Source of the DNA: an uncultured Prevotellaceae bacterium
GTDB taxonomy: Bacteria; Bacteroidota; Bacteroidia; Bacteroidales; Bacteroidaceae
Reading direction: 5' to 3'
NCBI GenBank assembly: GCA_945833925.1
Contig: CAMAFX010000005.1
Location: forward strand, 1-64,000
Length of the DNA: 64,000 nucleotides
The position numbers and the translations under genes were made by a program. Positions 12,260-21,900 of this stretch are shown piece by piece; position 1 is the stretch's first letter, and each line of letters starts with the position of its first letter. The notes under the pieces are model-generated. The model did not search any database. It was not told where the DNA came from and worked only from the letters and a program-made list of their open reading frames with translations.

Positions 12260-12619
12260 TCACACTTCCGGTTCAGCACCATTGTCTTCAACTTCGGGTT
12301 TGTCGAACTCCTCCAGTTCGCTTCCTCTTTCAATAATATAGAGGTCTTCGCCTTCACGAGTCATGTAATAGCGCTCACGAGCTATCTTCTCAACCTTTTC
12401 AGGATTAGAACGCAATTCATTCAGCTGACGGGTGTTCTCATCATAGCTTGCTTGCAATTCGCTGATTGTTTCCTTCAGTTCGCTGATGCGCTGCCAGCGG
12501 TAGTGACGTTCCCACACGCTGTTTCCATCAAGAAACAGCACGAACAAAGCTGTGAATATAATAGCAGTCGAAATCTTGTGCGACCTTAAAAAATCGAGAA
12601 AAGTGAATATTCTACTCAT
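12260..12619 (-). CDS. Septum formation initiator, FtsB/DivIC family
   Basis: A 119-aa bitopic membrane protein: one helix (STAIIFTALFVLFLDG), then a coiled coil (RISELKETISELQASYDENTRQL) and the family's ARERYYMTREGEDLYII segment. Proteins of this type act with FtsL and FtsQ in the divisome. The acidic C-terminal tail is common in Bacteroidota. It is transcribed divergently from dnaX and probably together with the fused membrane/DUF4369 gene. Confidence 0.9.
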   Translation of the reverse strand: MSRIFTFLDFLRSHKISTAIIFTALFVLFLDGNSVWERHYRWQRISELKETISELQASYDENTRQLNELRSNPEKVEKIARERYYMTREGEDLYIIERGSELEEFDKPEVEDNGAEPEV

Positions 12620-12643
12620 GACCCCATTTACTGTTTGTGTTTA

Positions 12644-12703
12644 CAAAGTTAGTATATTTTTTTGCTAAAAAAGCACATCAGACACTTTTTTTTTGTATTT
12701 TTG
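12644..12703. promoter_or_regulatory. Divergent -7 boxes between the ftsB-type gene and dnaX
   Basis: TATTTTTG at 12696-12703 (plus strand) precedes dnaX, and TAACTTTG on the minus strand (complement of 12644-12651) precedes the ftsB-type gene. Neither has a clear -33 element at the standard spacing. Confidence 0.45.
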
Positions 12704-12748
12704 CATTTAGTAACAATTCGCATCGCAAATCTATTACACTTTACATAT

Positions 12749-14596
12749 ATGGAAGAATATATCGTTTCAGCGAGAAAGTACCGACCAGCGTCATTCGACA
12801 CAGTAGTCGGGCAGCGTGCACTGACAACCACTCTGCTCAATGCAATCCGCACCAACAAGCTTGCTCACGCATATCTGTTCTGCGGTCCTCGAGGCGTCGG
12901 CAAGACAACATGTGCCCGAATATTTGCAAAAACAATAAACTGTACAAATCCCAACGAGAACGGCGAGGCATGCAACGAATGCGAATCCTGCCGTTCCTTC
13001 GACGAAGGACGCTCCATGAACATACACGAAATGGACGGTGCCTCGAACAATTCCGTTGAGGACATACGCGAACTTATCCAGCAAGTTCAGATACCACCCC
13101 AGACAGGAAGATACAAGGTATTCATAATAGACGAGGTCCACATGCTGTCGACCCAGGCGTTCAATGCCTTTCTCAAGACACTTGAGGAACCGCCATCTTA
13201 TGTCATTTTCGTGATGGCAACAACCGAGAAGCACAAGATTCTGCCAACAATTCTAAGCAGATGTCAGGTCTACGATTTTGCGAGAATGACACTGCAAAAC
13301 ACAGTAGACCATCTGAAATACGTTGCACAGAAGGAAGGCTACACCACCGATGACGAGGCACTTAATCTTATTGCCCAGAAGGCTGATGGAGGCATGCGCG
13401 ATGCCCTCTCCATCTTCGACCAGATGGTAAGTTTCACTGGTGGCAACATAACCTACCAGAAGACACTTGAGAATCTGAACATTCTCGATTCGGAATATTA
13501 TTTCCGTCTTGTAGACCATTTCCTTGCACACGAGGTGGAACCGTGTCTACTGATTCTTAACGAGATCATACAGAAAGGATTCGACCCCGGAATATTTATT
13601 GGCGGACTTGCAGCTCATCTGCGAGACCTTATGGTAAGCCGTGATCCACAGACCCTCGAACTTCTTGAGGTTACAGACAACATGCGCCAGCGCTATCAGG
13701 AGCAGGCTGTCAAGTGCCAGCCCAAATTCCTTTACCGCGCCATCAAACTCTGCAATGACTGCGACCAGAATTATCGCACGAGCAGAAACAAGCGACTGCA
13801 GGTAGAAATCTGCCTCATTCAGGCGGCGCAAGACGACGACGCCACTGCGGGGCGCAGCCCCAAGACACTGAAACCATTGTTCAATGCTCTGAAGGCTCAG
13901 CCTGAAGAGCAGCAGAATGCAGTCTCTGTGAACGCAAGCCAGACTGCAAACAGCCATGCAGAAGCAAGCACAGCAAGCCAGACTGCAAACAGTTATATGG
14001 AAGCAAGCACAGCAAGCCAAGATGCAGGCAATCAAGCAGGCACAAATGTAACAAGCCCAACAGCAAGCAGTTCCGGTTCTTCCCAAAAGAATGAACAAAA
14101 AACTAACGGAGCACTGAAACTGAAGACCGTGAGAATGGGTAGCTTTAGCAATATGATTCTGCACAAAAACGAAGCAGGAACGAAGCAGTCGCCACAATTA
14201 AACACGATTACCCAGGAAACGACAGCACCAAAACTGGAGCTTAATGAGCACGACCTGAACATGTATTGGCACCAGGCTGCCAACAAACTCCCCAAGGAAT
14301 ACGCGGCATATTCGCAGCGAATGCTTGACATGCTTCCCGAAATAGTCGATTCTACAAGATTCAAGGTTGTAGTCAACAACCAGCAGGTGAAAGATGACTT
14401 GCAGAGGATTATGCCAATGATTCTCAGCCATATTCGATCACAATTCAACAACACCGACATTGATGCTGTAGTCGACGTGGCAACATTCCAGTCAGTCAAC
14501 AAGATTTTCACAAAGCCGGAGATACTGAAAAGAATGATGGAACAATCGCCCAACTTCAAGAAGCTTGTTGAAGAGCTAAACCTGGAGCTGGATTAA
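12749..14596 (+). CDS. dnaX: DNA polymerase III subunit gamma/tau
   Basis: Clamp-loader ATPase of the replisome. I start at MEEYIVSARKYRPASF; the ORF-track extension to 12662 overlaps the promoter. Seen: Walker A GPRGVGKTT (46-54), zinc-binding cysteines 65, 75, 78 and 81, Walker B IIDEVH and the sensor region PTILSRCQVYDF. Residues of about 390-470 form an Ala/Ser/Gln/Thr linker with repeats of SQTANS and EASTASQ, followed by a tau-like C-terminal domain. Length is 615 aa. A programmed frameshift cannot be judged from the sequence alone. Confidence 0.94.
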   Translation: MEEYIVSARKYRPASFDTVVGQRALTTTLLNAIRTNKLAHAYLFCGPRGVGKTTCARIFAKTINCTNPNENGEACNECESCRSFDEGRSMNIHEMDGASNNSVEDIRELIQQVQIPPQTGRYKVFIIDEVHMLSTQAFNAFLKTLEEPPSYVIFVMATTEKHKILPTILSRCQVYDFARMTLQNTVDHLKYVAQKEGYTTDDEALNLIAQKADGGMRDALSIFDQMVSFTGGNITYQKTLENLNILDSEYYFRLVDHFLAHEVEPCLLILNEIIQKGFDPGIFIGGLAAHLRDLMVSRDPQTLELLEVTDNMRQRYQEQAVKCQPKFLYRAIKLCNDCDQNYRTSRNKRLQVEICLIQAAQDDDATAGRSPKTLKPLFNALKAQPEEQQNAVSVNASQTANSHAEASTASQTANSYMEASTASQDAGNQAGTNVTSPTASSSGSSQKNEQKTNGALKLKTVRMGSFSNMILHKNEAGTKQSPQLNTITQETTAPKLELNEHDLNMYWHQAANKLPKEYAAYSQRMLDMLPEIVDSTRFKVVVNNQQVKDDLQRIMPMILSHIRSQFNNTDIDAVVDVATFQSVNKIFTKPEILKRMMEQSPNFKKLVEELNLELD

Positions 14597-14615
14597 CAAA
14601 AACAAACGAGATAAG

Positions 14616-15731
14616 ATGAAAAGACACCGACTTGCTGTACTAACTTTGTCAATGCTCCTAACAATAGGGGCAGACTCTCAATCAGTTTCATCTGACAAAG
14701 AACAAGTTAGCTACCCACCTCTAAAGGAGCAGTTCAAAGACCATTTCCTGGTTGGAGCTGCGATAGATTATGGCGAGATGTACTCGAAAGACAGTACGTT
14801 GCACAGGCTCATCAGACGAGAGTTCAATGCGCTTGTAGCAGGAAACTGCATGAAGGCAGATCACACCGAACCACGCGAGAATGTTTTCAACTTCAAGGAT
14901 GGCGATTTCCTTGTCGCCATGGCTGAAAAGAATCAGCAGGTACTGACCGGGCACTGTCTGGTGTGGCATTCTCAGGTGCCAAGGTGGATGTTTGTTGACA
15001 GCGTTGGAAACAAGGTGTCAAGGGAGGTCCTGATAGAGCGCATGAGGAACCATATATATAAGGTGGCTGGGCACTATCGCGGAAAAGTACGCGGATGGGA
15101 CGTTGTAAACGAAGCCATAGAGTGGAACGGTGATTACAGAAAATCAGAATACTACAAGATTATCGGAGAAGACTTCATTCGTCTGGCATTCCAATTTGCA
15201 CACGAGGCAGACCCCGACGCCGAACTATATTACAATGACTACGGCATGGATTCGCCGGGCAAGAGGGAAGGCGTCGTCAGATTAATTCGTGACCTCAAGG
15301 CACACGGCCTGCGTATTGACGCAATAGGAATGCAGTCGCACCTGTCACTCTGGACAAACCTCGAAGAATACGAGAAATCGCTGATTGCCTTTGCCAACGA
15401 GGGCGTTAAGGTAATGGCAACCGAACTGGACGTGAGTGTTCTGCCATGGCCCGGAGAGATGCCAAACGCCGACATCAGCACCAGTTTTGAATATCAGGAA
15501 AAGTACAATCCCTATCGCAACGGACTGCCAGCCGAGGTTGAAGCAAAACTGAAGGACTTCTACGAAAGGCTTTTTGCCATCTATCGCAAACATAGCGACG
15601 TAATAACAAGAGTGACCTTCTGGGGTGTACACGACGGAGGTTCGTGGCTCAATGGTTTTCCCATCAAGGGCAGAACAAACTACCCACTTCTTTTCGACAG
15701 ACAACTTAGAAGAAAAAATATAGCACTTTGA
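14616..15731 (+). CDS. Endo-1,4-beta-xylanase, glycoside hydrolase family 10
   Basis: Secreted 371-aa xylanase with a signal peptide (HRLAVLTLSMLLTIGADS) and a single GH10 barrel. The acid/base Glu is in WDVVNEAIEW and the nucleophile Glu in VMATELDVSVLP; GHCLVWHSQVP and WGVHDGGSWL complete the family pattern. It cuts xylan chains internally. It starts 20 bases after dnaX and its stop codon overlaps the TTG start of the truncated esterase, suggesting an ancestral xylanase-esterase pair. Confidence 0.94.
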   Translation: MKRHRLAVLTLSMLLTIGADSQSVSSDKEQVSYPPLKEQFKDHFLVGAAIDYGEMYSKDSTLHRLIRREFNALVAGNCMKADHTEPRENVFNFKDGDFLVAMAEKNQQVLTGHCLVWHSQVPRWMFVDSVGNKVSREVLIERMRNHIYKVAGHYRGKVRGWDVVNEAIEWNGDYRKSEYYKIIGEDFIRLAFQFAHEADPDAELYYNDYGMDSPGKREGVVRLIRDLKAHGLRIDAIGMQSHLSLWTNLEEYEKSLIAFANEGVKVMATELDVSVLPWPGEMPNADISTSFEYQEKYNPYRNGLPAEVEAKLKDFYERLFAIYRKHSDVITRVTFWGVHDGGSWLNGFPIKGRTNYPLLFDRQLRRKNIAL

Positions 15732-15958
15732 GAAAACACATATTAGTCTTGCTGGCCATGCTCATTGCATATACGGCGCATGCGGCAAAGAAGAACGATG
15801 AACCGATAAGAGTAAGCTGCATAGGAAACAGTATAACTTATGGAACCGGACTGCAGAATCCGGAGGCAGACTCCTACCCTGCTGTATTGCAGCGTCTACT
15901 GGGTGATGCGTATAGCGTAGGAAGATTGCCCTGCCAGCACCTTCCGTATGACAATTGA
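15728..15958 (+). pseudogene. Truncated SGNH/GDSL-type esterase, N-terminal remnant
   Basis: Only 76 codons remain: a signal peptide (ILVLLAMLIAYTAHAA) and block I of SGNH hydrolases, IRVSCIGNSITYGTG with the catalytic Ser, then SYPAVLQRLLGDAYSVG. The frame then turns into unrelated sequence (RLPCQHLPYDN) and stops, whereas family members run on for at least another 130 residues with the catalytic Asp-His. The start is a TTG overlapping the xylanase stop. It was probably an acetyl xylan esterase or sialate esterase-like enzyme. The array of A-tract palindromes lies just downstream. Confidence 0.8.
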
Positions 15959-16012
15959 GAACTGAATCAAGAACTGACAATCTTGCCACCCCAAACGACA
16001 AGTATACCGACT
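15959..16012. other. Short non-coding stretch after the truncated esterase
   Basis: About 55 bases with no recognisable coding remnant of the esterase in any frame. With the palindrome array, terminator and promoter downstream it forms a 315-base gap without an intact gene. Confidence 0.5.
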
Positions 16013-16108
16013 GAAAAAAATTTTTTCTCGCACCGGAGAAAATTTTTTCTCGCACCAGAAAAAAAATTTTTTCGCAGCGTAAAAAGAATTTTTCTGTAGC
16101 GAAAAACA
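16013..16108. repeat. Tandem array of A-tract palindromes, period about 22-23 bp
   Basis: Units starting near 16013, 16036, 16058 and 16081 each contain a self-complementary A/T block such as GAGAAAATTTTTTCTC, and the first two also share CTCGCACC. The later two units are more diverged (TTCGCAGCG, CTGTAGCG). The array sits between the broken esterase and the polymerase promoter. Confidence 0.8.
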
Positions 16109-16190
16109 ATGAAGATATGTTGTTCGTTTCTCAGACGCCACCAAGTCGCTTTACAAATCACTACAATATAACTTGCAACTATACATCAAC

Positions 16191-16225
16191 AAAAAGTACC
16201 GACACAATAAATGACGGTACTTTTT
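16191..16225. terminator. Terminator hairpin upstream of the Y-family polymerase
   Basis: A perfect 11-bp stem AAAAAGTACCG (16191-16201) and CGGTACTTTTT (16215-16225) around a 13-base loop, with a T-rich tail on the plus strand. It would insulate the polymerase operon from the xylanase transcript. Confidence 0.8.
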
Positions 16226-16256
16226 GTTTGACTATAACAAATTAAAATAAATTTTG

Positions 16257-16264
16257 TAACTTTG
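16257..16264 (+). promoter_or_regulatory. -7 box of the Y-family polymerase operon
   Basis: TAACTTTG lies 10 bases upstream of the ATG at 16274. No -33 box at standard spacing is visible, which would fit a regulated promoter, but that is inference. Confidence 0.5.
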
Positions 16265-16273
16265 CAAGGAATA

Positions 16274-17794
16274 ATGGCTTCGAAGGAAAAGAACAGACAA
16301 TACATCGCCATAGACCTGAAGAGTTTCTATGCCAGCGTTGAATGTGTGGACAGGGGGTTGGACCCCTTGACCACCAATCTTGTCGTGGCAGACACAAGCC
16401 GAACGGAGAAGACCATCTGTCTTGCCGTATCGCCCTCACTGAAGGCATACGGCGTGGGAGGCAGAGCACGACTGTTTGAGGTCGTGCAGCGCGTGAGGGA
16501 GATAAACACCGAACGACAGTTGAAGGCAAAAGACTACAGGCTGACGGGCAAGTCGTGGAACGACATCGAACTGAAGCAGCACGACGACTGGGAACTGGAC
16601 TACATAGCCGCCCCACCCCGTATGGCACGCTATCTGGAAGTAAGTGCAAAGGTTTATGAAGTTTACCTGAAATACATCGCTCCCGAAGACATACACGTGT
16701 ACTCGTGCGACGAGGTATTTATGGACGTCACCGACTATCTAAAGGCTTACAAGAAGACCGCTCACGAACTGACCATAGAAATCATACACGACGTACTGAA
16801 GACAACAGGCATTACGGCAACTGCCGGCATCGGGACAAACCTGTACCTCTGCAAGGTGGCTATGGACATTGTGGCAAAGCACGTCGCTCCGGACAAGGAC
16901 GGCGTACGAATAGCCGAGCTCAACGAAATGACATACAGGGAGAAGTTGTGGGACCACAAACCGCTCACCAGTTTCTGGCGCATCGGCAAGGGCATTGCCA
17001 ACAGACTGTCCTTCTACGGCATTGACACTATGGGCAAGATAGCGCGTCTTTCGCTGGTGAACGAGAATCTGCTCTACAAACTCTTCGGAATAAACGCGGA
17101 ACTCATCATAGACCACGCATGGGGATGGGAGCCATGCACGATGGAATACATCAAGGCATACCGGCCAGTTACCAACTCGCTAAGTTCAGGACAAGTCCTC
17201 ACATGCCCGTACACCTTCGCCAAGGCAAGAGTAGTGGTGAGGGAGATGGCTGATGCCATAGCACTGGATTTAGTAGAGAAACATCTTGTTGCAGACCAAC
17301 TTGTACTGACTGTGGGGTACGACCGCGAATCGCTAACCGACGATACCATCAAGGCAAGTTATAATGGGGAAATTGTGATGGACTACTACGGAAGGGAAGT
17401 CCCGAAGCACGCTCACGGAACTGCCAACCTTGGCAGGCACAGTTCGTCGTCCAGACTCATCCAGGACGCCGTCATCAGTCTCTACGACAAGATCGTGAAC
17501 CGCAATCTGCTGATACGCCGCCTGAACATATCAACAAACCACGTCATTACAGAGCAGAAGATGCACGAACTGGCAAAAAGACCGGTACAACTTGACCTGT
17601 TTACCGACTACGAGGCTCTAAAGAAAGCCAAGGAAGAGGAAGAAAGACGCAACGCCACGGAGCGCAAGATGCAGGAGACGCTGATAAGCATCAAGAAGAA
17701 ATTTGGAAAAAATGCCATACTGAAGGGAACCAGTTTCGAAGATGGCGCCACAGCCAAGGAACGCAACCAGCAGATAGGCGGACACAAAGCATAA
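16274..17794 (+). CDS. Y-family (UmuC/DinB-like) DNA polymerase
   Basis: Translesion polymerase of 506 aa. Catalytic acidic residues are in YIAIDLKSFYASVE and VYSCDEVFMDVTDYL; GIGTNLYLCKVAMDIVAKH is the palm-thumb segment. A long insertion (residues about 70-115, with LTGKSWNDIELKQHDDWELDYIAAPP) is characteristic of the UmuC-like branch in Bacteroidota and Firmicutes. The start MASKEKN was chosen over the upstream TTG. It heads an operon with a YolD-like gene and an S1/P1 nuclease, implying induction by DNA damage (inference). Confidence 0.92.
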   Translation: MASKEKNRQYIAIDLKSFYASVECVDRGLDPLTTNLVVADTSRTEKTICLAVSPSLKAYGVGGRARLFEVVQRVREINTERQLKAKDYRLTGKSWNDIELKQHDDWELDYIAAPPRMARYLEVSAKVYEVYLKYIAPEDIHVYSCDEVFMDVTDYLKAYKKTAHELTIEIIHDVLKTTGITATAGIGTNLYLCKVAMDIVAKHVAPDKDGVRIAELNEMTYREKLWDHKPLTSFWRIGKGIANRLSFYGIDTMGKIARLSLVNENLLYKLFGINAELIIDHAWGWEPCTMEYIKAYRPVTNSLSSGQVLTCPYTFAKARVVVREMADAIALDLVEKHLVADQLVLTVGYDRESLTDDTIKASYNGEIVMDYYGREVPKHAHGTANLGRHSSSSRLIQDAVISLYDKIVNRNLLIRRLNISTNHVITEQKMHELAKRPVQLDLFTDYEALKKAKEEEERRNATERKMQETLISIKKKFGKNAILKGTSFEDGATAKERNQQIGGHKA

Positions 17795-17798
17795 AACA

Positions 17799-17999
17799 AT
17801 GGAAGACTATTCAGACATAATAAACCTGCCTCACCATGTTTCGAAGAGGCACCAGAGGATGTCAATGTACGACAGGGCTGCACAGTTTGCTCCGTTTGCC
17901 GCACTCGTCGGACACGAAGAACTCATAAAGGAAACCGAACTGAACAATGTGTGCAGAATGGAGGAGCGTAACGTCGATTGGGAATTAACATCATTATGA
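17799..17999 (+). CDS. YolD-like small protein, apparently shortened
   Basis: A 66-aa protein starting 4 bases after the polymerase stop. The N-terminus (YSDIINLPHHVSKRH, MSMYDRAAQFAPFAAL) matches the YolD-like proteins that accompany Y-family polymerases in this phylum. Those, as I recall them, are about 110-130 aa; here the sequence departs from the pattern after HEELIKETELNN and ends with an unrelated tail. Its TGA overlaps the ATG of the next gene (ATGA), so translation may be coupled. Function may be lost or reduced. Confidence 0.75.
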   Translation: MEDYSDIINLPHHVSKRHQRMSMYDRAAQFAPFAALVGHEELIKETELNNVCRMEERNVDWELTSL

Positions 18000-18769
18000 A
18001 GAAAATCAACATCTTACTTGCATTCTTATTATCATTTCCTTTATATGTCTCGGGATGGGGGCAGATGGGGCATGACACCACATGCAAGGTAGCAGAAAAC
18101 CATCTCACGAGGAAGGCAAGAAAACACATCAGTAAGGTGCTCGACGGACAGAGCATCGTGTATTGGGCTAACTGGCTTGACAACGCCAGCCACACACCGA
18201 AATACGAATATTCGCTGACATGGCACTATAAGAACATCGATGCAGGGGAGACGTTCGAGAACGCCCCGCTCAATCCCAAAGGAGACCTTGTCAAGGCACT
18301 TTACGAACTGACAGAGAAAATAAAGACAGGAAGACTGAGCAAGGAGGAGGAGGCGCTGACGCTGAAGATGATTGTCCACCTCGTGGGAGACCTTCACCAG
18401 CCAATGCACTTCGGGCATAAATCAGACCTCGGAGGCAACAAGGTTGATGTCGACTACTTCGGCACACATATGCCACTGCACACTGTCTGGGACACCAACC
18501 TCATAGAGAGCGGACACAGATGGAGCCATCACGAATGGGCAGAATATATAGATACGGTTTCACGCAGCGAAGCCAAGAAGATTGTCGATGGCGACTTCTC
18601 GTCATGGGGAAAGGAGACATTCGAAATATGCAAGAGGGTGTACGACGAGACTCCTGCCGACAAGCCCCTATCCTATGACTATGTGGCAAAGTGGACACCA
18701 ATAGTGGAAAAGCAATTCCTGAAGGGGGGACTGAGACTTGCGAAGGTACTTAACGACATATACAGATAG
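17996..18769 (+). CDS. Secreted S1/P1-type zinc-dependent nuclease
   Basis: A 257-aa nuclease of the S1/P1 family, cutting single-stranded nucleic acids. After a signal peptide (MKKINILLAFLLSFPLYVSG) the mature protein should start at Trp, whose amino group binds zinc: WGQMGHD. Further ligands: WANWLDNASH, HLVGDLHQPMHFG, DLGGNKVDV and LHTVWDTNLI. The start follows the ATGA overlap with the YolD-like gene; the ORF-track start at 17978 is less likely. A secreted nuclease in a polymerase operon is an unusual pairing. Confidence 0.93.
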   Translation: MKKINILLAFLLSFPLYVSGWGQMGHDTTCKVAENHLTRKARKHISKVLDGQSIVYWANWLDNASHTPKYEYSLTWHYKNIDAGETFENAPLNPKGDLVKALYELTEKIKTGRLSKEEEALTLKMIVHLVGDLHQPMHFGHKSDLGGNKVDVDYFGTHMPLHTVWDTNLIESGHRWSHHEWAEYIDTVSRSEAKKIVDGDFSSWGKETFEICKRVYDETPADKPLSYDYVAKWTPIVEKQFLKGGLRLAKVLNDIYR

Positions 18770-18845
18770 CCCGACAGCAAAGCGAAAACCGACCAGAAAT
18801 GTCACAGATAGATATTTGGTCTATACATTATTAATAATAATAAGC

Positions 18846-18891
18846 GAAACGTTGCAGAATAATACTTTTTGTATTATCTTTGCAACGTTTC
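18846..18891 (+). promoter_or_regulatory. GH127 promoter embedded in a long dyad
   Basis: A -33-like GTTG (18851-18854) and -7 TATCTTTG (18875-18882) are spaced by 20 nt. They sit inside a near-perfect dyad: GAAACGTTGCA (18846-18856) and ATAATAC (18859-18865) on the left, GTATTAT (18871-18877) and TGCAACGTTTC (18881-18891) on the right, with a T5 centre. The arms cover both promoter elements. Confidence 0.7.
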
Positions 18892-18954
18892 ATCTTATCT
18901 GCGATGACAAACAATCTGAAAACAATGAATCGATAACTAATATTATACAAGGCG

Positions 18955-21900
18955 ATGAATAAAGGAAAACTACTATCTGTTGCTATTTGCATGGCATCAA
19001 TGTTCTTTGTTCTTCCCAACGACGCTTGTGGAAAAGGCAAGAACAGCGCACGCCGAATCAAGAAGATACAGCCAATCGAAGTTCGATGCGAACAGGGCAA
19101 AGCACCAAGTCTGCCTTTCCAGGTGCTGGTGACATACACCGACGGCACACAGGAATGGCGACAGACACGATGGACAAACACAACAAACAGCACAGAGCGT
19201 GCACAGGCTGACGCCCAGCAGAACCCAGCAGGAAAGAAATACAGCGTGACGGGATTCATCATCGGTGACAACACCACCGACCAGGGATACCCCATAGAGG
19301 CAAAGGTGAGCGTTGTGGAAACCATCGGCGTCCCATCTTCTACACCTGTAGCCACTCCATTGCCACTAAAGGACGTACTGCTCACAGGCACCAACCGTCT
19401 CACCAACAATCGAACACTCGACGTGAAGAATCTGCTCAGCATCAATCCAAAGCAGATGCTCTACAATTACCGCGACACCTACGGACTGCCAACTGACGGT
19501 TATCCCGTAGCCGACGGATGGGACTCGCCGACAACCAAACTGAAGGGACACGGCACCGGTCACTACCTCTCTGCACTGGCATTTGCCTATGCAACAGAGC
19601 AGGATGCCGACGTCAAGTCAAGACTTCTCGAAAACATCCGCCTGATGGTAAACGAGATGCGCGAGTGTCAGGAGCGCACATTCGTGTACGACGAGAAATT
19701 AGGCAGATACCGCGAGGCACGCGACTATGCACCCGAGGACACTCTGCGCAAGATGCCCGGTTCGTGGAAGGCGATGGACGAGTACAAGAAGGACTACCAG
19801 AACTATGGCTATGGATACATGAACGCCATACCAGCAGCCCACCCTGCCCTTATCGAGATGTACAGAGCATACAACAACGAAGACTGGGTATGGGCTCCCT
19901 ACTACACCATACACAAGCAGTTGGCAGGACTGATTGACATTGCCGAAAACGTCGACGACAAGGCGGTGGCAGACAAGGCTCTTGCCATAGCACGCGACAT
20001 GGGACTGTGGGTGTGGAACCGACTGCACTACCGCACATACGTGAAAACCGACGGCGACAAGCGCGAAAGACAGGCAAAGCCCGGCAACCGCTACGAGATG
20101 TGGAACATGTACATCGCCGGCGAGGTGGGTGGCATGGAGGAATCGCTCGCACGACTGAGCATGATGGTAAGCAACACCGAGCAGAAGGCTCACCTGCTTG
20201 AAGCGGCAAAGTGCTTCGACGCTCCCGCATTCTTCAATCCCTTGACTCACAACATCGACGACATCCGCACACGTCACGCCAACCAGCACATACCGATGAT
20301 TACCGGAGCACTGCGCACTTACATGGCAGGTGGCGAGAAGGACTACTACAATCTGGCAAGCAACTTCTGGAATATGATTCAGGGCAGATACGTCTACGCC
20401 ATGGGTGGTGTGGGCAATGGCGAGATGTGGCGCCAGCCATACAGCCAGATTCTTTCCATGAACACCAACGTCATGAGCGACTGGCACCGCAAGATGCATC
20501 CCAACCCAGACCTTAACGAGACCTGCTGCGCATACAACCTGGCAAAACTCACCAAGGACCTGAACTCGCTCAGTCCTAACGACGCACGCTACATGGACTA
20601 CTACGAGCGTGTACTGATGAACCAGTTGGTGGGCAGCGTCAACCCGAACGAGTTCGCCTGCACATACCAGTATGCCGTTGGAATGAATGCCATCAAGCCC
20701 TACGGCAACGAAACACCACAGAGCACATGCTGCGGCGGAACCGGTGCAGAAAACCACGTGAAATACCAGGAGGCGGCATACTTCGTAGGCGGAGACACGA
20801 TGTGGGTTGCCCTCTACATGCCAACACAGGCTTACTGGAGAGAGAAGGACGTAACCGTCAGCCAGGACTGCACATGGCCTTCAGAGCACACTACACTGAC
20901 TGTGCTTAACGGTGCTGCCACAAGAGGTCAGAACAGCACTGCCACGTCAGAATTTGCGATGAAACTGCGCATCCCATACTGGGCAACAAGTGGCGTAAGC
21001 ATCAAACTGAACGGTAAAGAGGTTGCAAAGACCTACAGTCCATGTTCGTACGTGGAGATACCTAAACGCACGTGGAAGAGCGGTGACGTAGTGGAGATTT
21101 ACATGCCATACCTGACACACGTCAACTTCGGTCCCGACAAGATGGAGGTTGCTGCCGTTGAGGGAAACACGTCAAAGCAGTTCAAGCCATCGTGGGTGGG
21201 AACTCTCATGTACGGTCCGTTGGTAATGGCAACAAGCGACGTCACCACCTGGGACGACGCTGACGTGACACTGGAGAGCAACCTCTCGAACATAAAGCCA
21301 GCCGTGATCGGCAGTGGAGCCACCATCAAGTCGCCAAACCCTGCAACTGGGCTTGCACACAAGGTGACCAAGGAAGGCACCGATGGAACCGGCGGTCCGC
21401 TCTACGCTCTGACACTGACCGACAAGAGCAAGAACATCCTGTTCACTCCCGACTATTTCCAGACCGGACACTCTACACACTATCTGCGTATGAACGTACT
21501 GGGCAGCGAACCAGGCAACACCAAGGAGCAACTGAAGATTAACCGCTCGATGTTGGACCAGGCACTGGAAACAGCACGACAGAGAAAGGCAGAACAGGAG
21601 GCGTGGATGGCACTTGCTGTCAAGGTTCCGGAGCATTCGCCATGGGCTCCTAACGGATATGCACGTCTGATGAAGGAGATGGAGAAGGCTGCCGGCGTCA
21701 GCACCAACACAAGTGCGACTGCAACGAACGTTGCCGACGCATTGTCAGCACTCAACGTAGCCATCAACACGATGCGTCCGGGCAATCTGGCAGAACCCGA
21801 GGACCTGAGCACACTCCTTCCACTCGTAACCAATGCCAAGAATATTGCCAACAAGACGACAGAACTTCGCGAAGCCATCAACTATGCTGACATGGTGGTA

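Noticed and set aside
19699-20757. 352-aa minus-strand ORF
   Set aside because: Antisense to the GH127 gene; Val/Cys/His-rich composition typical of shadow frames.
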